Source: Treponema sp. (GTDB lineage: Bacteria > Spirochaetota > Spirochaetia > Treponematales > Treponemataceae). From it: a DNA stretch of 9,081 nt. Under the pieces are notes generated by a model. The model saw nothing but the letters and a program-made list of their open reading frames with translations. It ran no database searches and was not told where the DNA came from. Of this stretch, positions 1-6,638 are shown in pieces. How positions within the stretch are numbered: the first letter of the stretch is position 1; each line of letters starts with the position of its first letter. The translations under genes and the position numbers were made by a program. Location of the stretch: positions 1 through 9,081 of the forward strand of contig JAEDGP010000076.1 of assembly GCA_016297405.1 (NCBI GenBank). The letters run 5' to 3'.

Positions 1-2
1 AT

Positions 3-107
3 GCCTGGGAATGCAATCCGGATGCTGTAGGTTTCTATAAGCATTTGGGTCTGCAGATCCAGCAATACACAATGGAAGAAGTTCTTCAAAAACCAGATTT
101 GCACTAA
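3..107 (+). CDS. GNAT-family N-acetyltransferase, C-terminal fragment
   Basis: Only the last 34 residues are in the window; the gene begins upstream. The open frame reads through NPDAVGFYKHLGLQIQQYT and stops at TAA 105-107. The pattern N-x-x-A-x-x-FY-x-x-LG(F/L) is the usual C-terminal motif of GNAT acetyltransferases, where the Asn and Tyr lie near the acetyl-CoA site. GNAT enzymes transfer an acetyl group from acetyl-CoA to an amine; the substrate cannot be told from this piece. The other two forward frames close within the first 40 bases. No convincing terminator follows in the 126 bases before the next gene, which has its own promoter. The family call rests on one motif. Confidence 0.6.
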   Translation, partial: AWECNPDAVGFYKHLGLQIQQYTMEEVLQKPDLH

Positions 108-196
108 GGTTTTTGTGCAGCTGTTGAAAAATTGGCTGTAATGACTTTATCGATGGTTCATGGTCGTAGGTTATGAAAAGTGGTTCTATGAAAGGA

Positions 197-226
197 CAGA
201 CAATATTCTTAAATTTGTGCTATAAT
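197..226 (+). promoter_or_regulatory. Extended -10 promoter of the HAD gene
   Basis: A perfect TATAAT (221-226) is preceded by TGC (218-220), giving an extended -10. CAGACA (197-202) matches 4 of 6 bases of the -35 consensus with an 18-base spacer. The ATG of the HAD gene is at 234, only 7 bases after the -10 box, so transcription should start at or within a base or two of the ATG. No Shine-Dalgarno sequence is visible. Confidence 0.65.
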
Positions 227-233
227 TTTGTTC

Positions 234-884
234 ATGTTCAATTTTAAAGCAGTTGTTTTTGATTTAGATGGAACTCTAATCGATACAGAAAAATATTTCA
301 AGATTGCATGGCCAAAGGCTTTTGAACATTTTGGCTACAAAATGACGGACGAGCAGTATCTTTATATTCGCTCTTTGGGAAAACCTTTTGTGCAGCAGAC
401 ACTGAAAGAATTTTCTGGTGATCCTGATTTTGATTATGAAAAAGTTGTAGCGTTTCGAACGTCTATAATGGAAGATCTGATTCAAAAAAATGGCCTTCAG
501 ATAAAAAAAGGTGCAGTGGAATTTCTTTCCTATCTAAAAGAAAAGGGAATTATAAGAGCAATTGCCACTGCGTCCCCGGTATCCAGGTCTGAACGCTATT
601 TGAATCAGGTGGGGATTTTGCAATATTTTGATAAAATCATTTCTGCCGGGGACATGAAAGAAGGAAAACCTTCTCCTGATGTGTATCTGTATGCTGTAAA
701 AGACCTTGGATTAAAACCAGAAGAATGTCTTGCGGTAGAGGATTCGCCTAATGGAGTGCGAAGTGCATATAGTGCCGGCCTTAAAGTAGCAATGATTCCC
801 GATTTGTCCCCATGCGATGAGGATACAAGAAAATTTTTGTTCGCTGAAAAAACAGATTTAAGCCAATTATGCGATTTGTTCTAA
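234..884 (+). CDS. HAD-superfamily hydrolase (phosphoglycolate phosphatase / beta-phosphoglucomutase-like)
   Basis: A 216-residue cytoplasmic haloacid dehalogenase-fold enzyme, probably a small-molecule phosphatase or phosphomutase acting through an aspartyl-phosphate. All four motifs are visible. Motif I is FDLDGT (nucleophile Asp10, acid/base Asp12), motif II is IATAS (Thr112), motif III is GKPSPDVY (Lys145), and motif IV is VEDSPNGVRSA (Glu169, Asp170, Mg2+ ligands). The helical insert between motifs I and II (about residues 17-90) is a C1-type cap, as in beta-phosphoglucomutase, phosphoglycolate phosphatase and 2-deoxyglucose-6-phosphatase relatives, and the length is normal for that group. 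I chose ATG 234; an in-frame TTG at 228 lies directly against the -10 box and cannot be inside the transcript from that promoter. Substrate is not predictable from motifs. It is convergent with the surface protease gene. Confidence 0.9.
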   Translation: MFNFKAVVFDLDGTLIDTEKYFKIAWPKAFEHFGYKMTDEQYLYIRSLGKPFVQQTLKEFSGDPDFDYEKVVAFRTSIMEDLIQKNGLQIKKGAVEFLSYLKEKGIIRAIATASPVSRSERYLNQVGILQYFDKIISAGDMKEGKPSPDVYLYAVKDLGLKPEECLAVEDSPNGVRSAYSAGLKVAMIPDLSPCDEDTRKFLFAEKTDLSQLCDLF

Positions 885-1019
885 ATCAAAATCAATGAAT
901 GAAAAATTGGAAAATGGTCAGCATGTAAAGAATCAGGGACACAGTTATCTGCCATTAACTGATGTGGTGATTCATATATGGCGGTTTACGATTTGCCACA
1001 AAGATGTGTGGAGCATGCC

Positions 1020-1046
1020 AAAAAACTGGCAGTTTGTGCCAAAAAA
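1020..1046 (-). terminator. Rho-independent terminator of the surface protease gene
   Basis: Read on the minus strand, TGGCA (1041-1037), a 5-base loop and TGCCA (1031-1027) form a hairpin followed by G and six T residues (1025-1020). It lies 13 bases past the stop codon at 1054. The stem is short (5 bp), but position and T-run fit. The mirrored A-run before the hairpin gives little T-run in the plus direction, so it is probably not a good terminator for the HAD gene. Confidence 0.6.
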
Positions 1047-1053
1047 TTTTATG

Positions 1054-3954
1054 TTAAAGCTTCAAAGTGCCAAAATTTGTGTAAATTCCAAATGCCAGCT
1101 GCTTTTGGTCAGGTTCTGCATAGAATCGATAGTTCAGTTCTGCATTCAATGAAAACTGGAAGCTTGGTCTTGCAAGGCCGCCAATGTTTGGTGTGGCATA
1201 TAATGATGCGGTAAGTGTGACCTGGTCAAAATATTCGAATTTGCCGTCTTTTATGTTTGTAAAATGTTCTGGCAGCTGTGCGATGGCCCAGGATTTTAAT
1301 GGGGTTTTATTTTCATTCGCAAATTTTGCAAGATAACTGATGTTAATTTTCAGACGGTTGAAATAGAATAGCGGCAAAAAATTAGTGGACTTTTGAATTT
1401 CTGCGTCAAAAAGCATAAGATTTGCATAGGCAGCTGCAATGTAAGATTCAGTGGGGAAAATTTCGGTCTGGAAAGTAGAAGGCCTTAAAAATGAGTTTTT
1501 TATGTTGAGAGCAAGACCAATATTTTGAAAGTTTCGGGCAGTCCAGGCCGGTTCTGTGATTTTTCGAAGGAATTTCTGATTGTAAAAGGCACCAAAGGCA
1601 AATCCTGAATAGTCGAAATGGCCTTTGCCGCTGTGATGGATGTTTCCAACAGAAACGGAAGCTTTGTTTTTAATTGTAAGAAAGTTCATATCTAAAGGGC
1701 TTGAAAGGATTTCAAATATTCCTTTTTCCTGCAGATTTGACTGTCGACCATAGAGAAGCTGAAAATCTTCCGAAAGATTCAGACTGAAAAGAGCGGTAAG
1801 CGGTATGTTGTTTGAAAAATCCAGCTTTCCATAGGTTTGCTTGAAACCCTGAGAATCAAATTCCACATCAGCAAGGCAAGAGTAGTTAAAAAAATCTGTC
1901 TGATAGGAGCCGCCATAGACAAATGTTCCAAAGGCTGCGGAGTTTGTGGTGTAATTATAGCCACCTGAAAGTGCAATTATTGGTATTGTCCAAGGTGTGC
2001 TGGTTACGTAAGTAAGTCCCAATGGAAGAATGCGTGTATTGAATGTATCAACTGAAGAATTTACTTCGTAAGTGTTCATAAGTCCTAGCGGAACCAGCGT
2101 GCCTTGCTTTTTAATCATGTATAATGGCAGGTTGAAATTGTGTGAATTTTTAATTACAGAAAGGTTTTCGGTGCAAGCTTCTTGGTTTTCGTATTTTTCG
2201 GAAAGTGTTTTTGGAGCAACAGACAGGCTTTGAGACTTTATTTTTGACGAATCCAGCAGAAAGATCTGCTTGCCGTTGAAAAATTCACCAATATAGGCAA
2301 ATTTTTTGTTTCCTGCATAGGCTGTGGAAAAAACACCGCCGGCAACATCAACTTTGCTAAGTCCAATTTCTGGTTTTTGGCCTGTGGTAAGGCTTCCGAT
2401 TCGTGGGCCTTGATTTTTTGTGGCATAGCAAAAGGAAAGCCTGGCAGCATTGTCTGCAAATTGTTCGTTTACAACCGAAAGGCCCTGCAGGATAATGCCT
2501 TGTGGCATGGGGTATTCTTTATAATTGCCGGTTTGCATTTCCAGATTGACGATTGAATATGCAGGGCCTTGTTTCAAAATAAAGAAAAGATTGCCGTCTG
2601 TTGTTCCGCATGGAGAAAAGATTCCCTGGCCAAAGGAAAATTGTTTTGAAAGGACGGGATGGGCTTTCTTTATTTTGCCTTTGCGCATTTCCAGGCTATA
2701 TATGCATAGTGTGGAATACTGGGAAAAGGTTTTGATGGCCGCGGCGTAAGTTGTGTTGCCGTTATTAAATATGCAAATTTCCCGAAGATTCTTTTGTTTC
2801 AGGGTAAAGGTTTTTTTTTGCTTAAGATCGTATATGCTGCTCACAGATGTGGGATGGTATTGCTGTTTCATCTGTGTTATGCCCAGGTAGCGGCCATCCT
2901 GGCTTAAGCTTAGGGATGTGATGCCTGGAATTTTGAGGAGTTTGCGATCATTTTTGTATTCCGGGCCAATGCTTTGGCGGATTGTGCTTTCGTTTTGGTC
3001 ATAATATATGATTTTTTTGCCGTTGCCGGCCAGACACATAAAAAGACTTTTCTTTTTGTTTGATTTTACGTTTAGGGGAATGGAAAATTCTTCTTCCACA
3101 GGGTCTGCCTGAACTGGTGGTACTTCTATGGATTCGTAAAAGTCCTGCCATGCTTTTTTTATGCTTATTCCATAAACTTTTTTGAATGCTCCAAAATATG
3201 TAAGGCTTTTCAGGTTTACGCAGCGGTACCAGAATTGAGCATATTTTTCCATTCCATAGGTTTTTTGAAGGTACCAGCTGAAGGCGCCACCAAAATAATA
3301 ACTGGCACCTGCTGAAGGGTATATGTCCATTGCGCCCTGAATTTCTGAGTATTTTGGGAATTTTCCCTGTATTTTGGCTTGCCGAACCAGATTCAAATGA
3401 AAGCCAGAATTCATTCGACCTTGTCCTGCATCGCTTTCCATTGAAACGGTGGCGCCTTCAGCCATAGCCAGGGTTGTGGTAAGCAGGGCAGGATTCCAGG
3501 TGTCGCCAAAAATTCTATTGAAATTATAAAGGAAGCGGCTTCGCAGGTTGAAGGTTACTGCATGTATAAGTTCGTGGCGAAAAGTGTTCAGCAGTTCCTG
3601 GTCAAAGAATGAGTTTTTGGCGGCCGGGGGTGTATCAAAAACAACGATGTGATTGAATGGTGCACAGGACTGATATGCATTGAACTCATCCTGGGCTGGA
3701 GAAATTACTACAGGAAGTCGAAAATCGTTTTGAAGATTAAGTTTTGTCTTCAGGTCTTCATAAAATTCGTCTGCTTTTTCAAACAGGATTTGTGCACTTT
3801 GTGCTGACTTTTCTGGGAAAATAATGTCAAAATACTTTGTCTGGCTTATTCGTATTTGTTTTTGGCCTTCCATTACCGAATCGTAAGCAAAAAGTGGGTT
3901 GCATAATGACATGACCAGTATTGCATTTGTTAAAAACAAAACGATTTTCTTCAT
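1054..3954 (-). CDS. Secreted HELIH metalloprotease-like protein with beta-propeller and C-terminal barrel-like region
   Basis: A 966-residue envelope protein. Residues 1-23 are a signal peptide (MKK, hydrophobic core, cleavage after LFA). Residues 35-280 look like a gluzincin domain of the peptidase MA type. The zinc motif HELIH is at 127-131, and Glu166 in MAEGA, 35 residues later, is a good candidate third ligand. About residues 285-620 contain repeated blades such as LSLSQDGRYLGIT, resembling TolB/WD40-like propellers. From about 640 to the end, alternating aromatic and polar strands with Tyr/Phe/Asn-rich turns suggest an outer-membrane beta-barrel; the last residues (FGTLKL) lack the classic terminal Phe. 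A similar order (peptidase MA, propeller, barrel) is known to me from Bacteroidetes surface proteins. I chose ATG 3954 because it opens a clean signal peptide; the in-frame TTG at 4005 adds a non-hydrophobic 17-residue leader and precedes the likely promoter. No Shine-Dalgarno is seen. The gene is divergent from the phosphodiesterase lipoprotein. Substrate unknown. Confidence 0.8.
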   Translation of the reverse strand: MKKIVLFLTNAILVMSLCNPLFAYDSVMEGQKQIRISQTKYFDIIFPEKSAQSAQILFEKADEFYEDLKTKLNLQNDFRLPVVISPAQDEFNAYQSCAPFNHIVVFDTPPAAKNSFFDQELLNTFRHELIHAVTFNLRSRFLYNFNRIFGDTWNPALLTTTLAMAEGATVSMESDAGQGRMNSGFHLNLVRQAKIQGKFPKYSEIQGAMDIYPSAGASYYFGGAFSWYLQKTYGMEKYAQFWYRCVNLKSLTYFGAFKKVYGISIKKAWQDFYESIEVPPVQADPVEEEFSIPLNVKSNKKKSLFMCLAGNGKKIIYYDQNESTIRQSIGPEYKNDRKLLKIPGITSLSLSQDGRYLGITQMKQQYHPTSVSSIYDLKQKKTFTLKQKNLREICIFNNGNTTYAAAIKTFSQYSTLCIYSLEMRKGKIKKAHPVLSKQFSFGQGIFSPCGTTDGNLFFILKQGPAYSIVNLEMQTGNYKEYPMPQGIILQGLSVVNEQFADNAARLSFCYATKNQGPRIGSLTTGQKPEIGLSKVDVAGGVFSTAYAGNKKFAYIGEFFNGKQIFLLDSSKIKSQSLSVAPKTLSEKYENQEACTENLSVIKNSHNFNLPLYMIKKQGTLVPLGLMNTYEVNSSVDTFNTRILPLGLTYVTSTPWTIPIIALSGGYNYTTNSAAFGTFVYGGSYQTDFFNYSCLADVEFDSQGFKQTYGKLDFSNNIPLTALFSLNLSEDFQLLYGRQSNLQEKGIFEILSSPLDMNFLTIKNKASVSVGNIHHSGKGHFDYSGFAFGAFYNQKFLRKITEPAWTARNFQNIGLALNIKNSFLRPSTFQTEIFPTESYIAAAYANLMLFDAEIQKSTNFLPLFYFNRLKINISYLAKFANENKTPLKSWAIAQLPEHFTNIKDGKFEYFDQVTLTASLYATPNIGGLARPSFQFSLNAELNYRFYAEPDQKQLAFGIYTNFGTLKL

Positions 3955-3962
3955 ATATTGGG

Positions 3963-3991
3963 AATTTAGAAGATATTTGCTGTTTTGGCAA
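3963..3991 (-). promoter_or_regulatory. Promoter of the surface protease gene
   Basis: On the minus strand, TTGCCA (3991-3986, 5 of 6 consensus bases) is separated by 17 bases from TAAATT (3968-3963, 4 of 6). The ATG at 3954 follows after 8 bases, so the predicted transcript begins almost at the start codon. The -10 box is imperfect, so this is a moderate prediction. Confidence 0.45.
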
Positions 3992-4010
3992 CATTCCAGA
4001 CGCAACAGGG

Positions 4011-4104
4011 ATTGTAACCGCGCCGAAGGCGTTCGCCGTAAAACGAAGTTTTTAAGGCGAATGGAGCGCTGGACGCGGAACGGTGGAAAGCCCGGCCGTT
4101 GCCC
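4011..4104. repeat. GC-rich hairpin cluster in the divergent spacer
   Basis: This stretch is much richer in G and C than the AT-rich spacer around it. It contains several complementary arms. TTCGCC (4032-4037) pairs with GGCGAA (4056-4061) and encloses an inner stem AAAAC/GTTTT (4040-4044 with 4048-4052) closed by a GAA loop. GCGC (4020-4023) can pair with GCGC (4066-4069), or alternatively CCGCG (4018-4022) with CGCGG (4074-4078). AACGG (4079-4083) pairs with CCGTT (4096-4100). Such islands are typical of dispersed intergenic repeats (REP-like) or small structured RNAs. It sits between two divergent starts, so it cannot be an ordinary terminator for either. Copy number elsewhere cannot be seen from this window. 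Confidence 0.55.
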
Positions 4105-4129
4105 AAAAAAAATGAAACTTGTGTGGACA

Positions 4130-4135
4130 TATAAT
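4130..4135 (+). promoter_or_regulatory. Candidate -10 box for the phosphodiesterase lipoprotein
   Basis: A perfect TATAAT lies 42 bases before the ATG at 4178, directly after the GC-rich hairpin cluster. The expected -35 position falls in a run of A with no TTGACA-like hexamer, so either an activator is needed or another promoter is used. A weak GGGA (4166-4169) may serve as ribosome binding site. Confidence 0.4.
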
Positions 4136-4177
4136 GTTTATTTTTTTAGAATATCATGGAATTATGGGATTAAGATA

Positions 4178-5167
4178 ATGAAGAATCTGAAAATTATTTT
4201 TAGTTGTGTTATTTCGGTTTTTATAACAGGTTGTTCTTCAACAAAAAAGATTGATGATCCAAAGATTTTGGACAAGATGATTAGGGAAAAACAGCAGAGG
4301 ACTGTTGCGGAAATTCTGGATGAAAATGAAAATCCTGATTGGACGGTTTACAAGCATGTGATTGTGGTGGGAATTGATGGGGCTGGAACTTTTGAGGGAA
4401 AATGCAATACGCCCCATATTGATGCGATTTTTTCTAATGGTGTCTGGACTCCAAAATGCAAAGCTTCTAAGCCTACAATTAGCGCTGAATGTTGGGGCTC
4501 AATGCTTACAGGCATAGAACCTCAGGTGCACATGCTTACGAATGAGCGGGTTGATAATTATCCTTACGAATTTGAAGCGTATCCAACAATTTTTTCCCTG
4601 GCCAGAAAAACTCATCCTGAAGCAAAGCTTGGTGCTTTTTGCGGCTGGGCTCCAATTTACAAGGGTATCATTGAGCAGGGAATTGGTGTGGTGACTGGCA
4701 CCGGCACCGATGATAAAGTTGCAAAGCAAGCTGCAGATTATATTCGTGCAGAAAAACCTGAGCTGGTTTTTGTTCAGTTTGATTCGGTTGATCACGCTGG
4801 TCATAATATGGGTTATTGCACAAAGGATTATTTTGCAGCGTTAGAGGCTGTGGATGATTATGTGGCTGAAATTTATCTGGCTGCCCAGGAAGCTGGCATC
4901 CTTGAAGATACGCTTTTCATTCTTACAGCTGATCATGGCGGTATTTTTAAAGGGCATGGTGGAAACACCCTTTCGGAAAGTCGTGTTTATTTTGGCGCAG
5001 TTGGAAAGACTGTTCCAAAAAATACAAAGCTTTCACTTGAAGGGCGGGATCTTGCGGCTATTGTTTGCCGTGCATTGAATCTGAAGACTAACAAAAAATG
5101 GCATTCTTCTGTTCCTAAAAAGATGTTTAAAGAGCCGCGACCTGCAAAAATTACTGTAAAAGAATAG
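4178..5167 (+). CDS. Lipoprotein of the nucleotide pyrophosphatase/phosphodiesterase (alkaline phosphatase superfamily) family
   Basis: A 329-residue exported lipoprotein. The start ATG gives MKNLK, a hydrophobic core and the lipobox ITGC with Cys19 as the lipidated residue; Ile at -3 is a relaxed form usual in spirochaetes. A longer in-frame reading from 3899 would run through the GC-rich hairpin cluster and bury the signal peptide, so I rejected it. The catalytic domain (about 58-300) shows superfamily metal and nucleophile motifs: VVGIDGAG (Asp67), SKPTISAECWGSMLTG (nucleophile Thr100), DSVDHAGHNMG (Asp205, His209), LTADHGG (Asp252, His253) and GHGG (His260). These bind two metal ions, usually Zn2+, and cleave phosphodiester or phosphomonoester bonds. 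It is shorter than eukaryotic NPPs and close to bacterial single-domain members. It probably works in the periplasm or at the surface, perhaps scavenging nucleotide or phospholipid headgroup phosphate; the actual substrate is unknown. It is divergent from the surface protease gene. Confidence 0.88.
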   Translation: MKNLKIIFSCVISVFITGCSSTKKIDDPKILDKMIREKQQRTVAEILDENENPDWTVYKHVIVVGIDGAGTFEGKCNTPHIDAIFSNGVWTPKCKASKPTISAECWGSMLTGIEPQVHMLTNERVDNYPYEFEAYPTIFSLARKTHPEAKLGAFCGWAPIYKGIIEQGIGVVTGTGTDDKVAKQAADYIRAEKPELVFVQFDSVDHAGHNMGYCTKDYFAALEAVDDYVAEIYLAAQEAGILEDTLFILTADHGGIFKGHGGNTLSESRVYFGAVGKTVPKNTKLSLEGRDLAAIVCRALNLKTNKKWHSSVPKKMFKEPRPAKITVKE

Positions 5168-5266
5168 AACCAGCAGGTAATAGTGAAAATTAAGATTCTG
5201 GATAAAGAGAGGGAAAGCGACGAAGACGAAAATGTTCGCGCATTGCAATTTCATTGATGAAAATTT

Positions 5267-5295
5267 ATGGCAATAATTCTTAAGGATATTATATT
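5267..5295 (+). promoter_or_regulatory. Candidate promoter of the MATE gene
   Basis: ATGGCA (5267-5272, 4 of 6 bases) and TATATT (5290-5295, 5 of 6) are 17 bases apart. The MATE ATG at 5302 follows after 6 bases. AAGGA (5282-5286) is the only Shine-Dalgarno-like sequence, but it is 15 bases from the ATG, too far for normal use. The short AT hairpin TTTCA/TGAAA (5249-5253 with 5258-5262) just upstream might end the lipoprotein transcript weakly. Confidence 0.4.
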
Positions 5296-5301
5296 AAAGA
5301 T

Positions 5302-6627
5302 ATGAAAGAATATAAGAAAAAAATACTCAAAATTTTTATTCCTATCATGCTCAGTAACCTTATTAGCCAGGTTCAGATGCTAATTGACCGCATCTTTCTT
5401 GGACGAATAGATGTTCTTTACATGAGCGCAGTAGGAAACGCATCAACTCCTATTTGGGCCACTCTTTCGGCCGTTTTTTCACTGTCTGTTGGTGCTTCCA
5501 TTCTGATCAGTCAGGCAATTGGCGAAGGCAACAAAGAAAAAGTCGAAGAATATGCAGCATCATTGGTTAAATTTAACAATATCATACCGATCATTTTGTT
5601 TTTGTTCTGGACCTTCTGCTGCCGCTTTGTATTCACACTTATGGGTGTAGGCGAAAAAGTAATGGATTATTGCGTAGATTACGCAGTTTATTATGCGCCA
5701 ACATTCCTGGTAATGGGATTTGGGGCAAGTTTTATTGTTTTGCTTCAGACTTCAAACTATACAAAGCATCTTGCAACTTATTCAATCATCCGCTCTGCAT
5801 CAAACATTGTGCTTGATTATTGTCTTATTTTTGGAAACTGGGGCTTTCCTGAACTTGGAATCAAGGGAGCAGCATTAGCTACTACAATTTCAGAATACAT
5901 AGGTATGTTGTTTGGAGCAATTGTATTCGTAAAATCAAGAAAGATTACCACACGCCCTCGCTTTTCATCTGTGATGAAAGCAAAGATCGGACCATTTTTA
6001 CATTCGTCACGACTTGGAATCAATACAGCTTTTGAGGATTTTACATGGCAGCTTGGAAACCTGGGGATTATCCGCATCTTGAATTCAATTAACGAAACTG
6101 CGGCCGGAATATATACGATCGTATTCAGCTTTGAGGTACTTATTGTAGTAATTGTGGGTGCTCTTGGAAACAGTACAATGACTGTATGTGGCGAAGCAAC
6201 TGGCGCAAACGATATAAAACTTTTCAGAAATACAGTGCGCACTGCTTACATCTGGTCGGCAATGCTGGCCGCTGTCACTGTTGTTTGTTCGCTTATTTTT
6301 CCAAAACAGATTCTTGGCGTATTCACTCAGGATTCTGGTGTAATAAACAATTCAGCAATCTATCTGCTTTTGATTTCAATAAATCTGTTTGGAAAATCTG
6401 GAAATATGATTGTTGGCAACGGAATACGTGGTTATGGAGACACAAAATGGATGTTCTTCACCCAGATTTTTGGAACCATATTTGTTGTAAGCGTTGCCTG
6501 CCTGTTTGTTTTTGGCCTGCATTTTGGCATGATTGGCGTTTATTTCGCCGTAATTGCCGACGAAATTGTTCGCGCTTTGATAAATACAGGCCGCTTCAGC
6601 AAAATCAAATTCGATTCTGCTGAATAG
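5302..6627 (+). CDS. MATE-family multidrug/metabolite exporter
   Basis: A 441-residue inner-membrane protein, the usual size for the multidrug and toxic compound extrusion family, with about 12 hydrophobic segments in two halves (about 10-210 and 230-430). The N-terminus has the family pattern IPIMLSNLISQVQMLIDRIFLG (quoted in part: LIDRIFLG, 27-34), the first half shows SVGASILISQAIGEG, and the second half carries GNGIRGYGDTKW (372-383), the typical G-x-x-RG-x-GDT motif before the tenth helix. MATE proteins export cationic compounds or metabolites using a Na+ or H+ gradient. The substrate cannot be set from sequence. It has its own likely promoter and ends 11 bases from the stop codon of the convergent symporter gene. 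No truncation or frameshift is seen. Confidence 0.92.
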   Translation: MKEYKKKILKIFIPIMLSNLISQVQMLIDRIFLGRIDVLYMSAVGNASTPIWATLSAVFSLSVGASILISQAIGEGNKEKVEEYAASLVKFNNIIPIILFLFWTFCCRFVFTLMGVGEKVMDYCVDYAVYYAPTFLVMGFGASFIVLLQTSNYTKHLATYSIIRSASNIVLDYCLIFGNWGFPELGIKGAALATTISEYIGMLFGAIVFVKSRKITTRPRFSSVMKAKIGPFLHSSRLGINTAFEDFTWQLGNLGIIRILNSINETAAGIYTIVFSFEVLIVVIVGALGNSTMTVCGEATGANDIKLFRNTVRTAYIWSAMLAAVTVVCSLIFPKQILGVFTQDSGVINNSAIYLLLISINLFGKSGNMIVGNGIRGYGDTKWMFFTQIFGTIFVVSVACLFVFGLHFGMIGVYFAVIADEIVRALINTGRFSKIKFDSAE

Positions 6628-6638
6628 GTGTTGACAGA

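Noticed and set aside
942..961. CAGTTA/TAACTG hairpin after the HAD gene
   Set aside because: The stem is AT-rich with an 8-base loop and no T-run follows, so it is not a convincing terminator.
885..1053. Forward ORFs starting at 895 and 978 across the gap between the HAD and protease genes
   Set aside because: Both run antisense into the end of the protease gene, lack SD sites and show no recognisable motif. Apart from the minus-strand terminator I see nothing certain in this gap.
3899..4177. Long N-terminal extension of the phosphodiesterase lipoprotein
   Set aside because: It overlaps the protease gene antisense, crosses the GC-rich hairpin cluster and would bury the lipoprotein signal peptide; ATG 4178 is the sound start.
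5817..6242. 141-residue minus-strand ORF inside the MATE gene
   Set aside because: Antisense shadow of a clear MATE protein, with no promoter, SD or motif.
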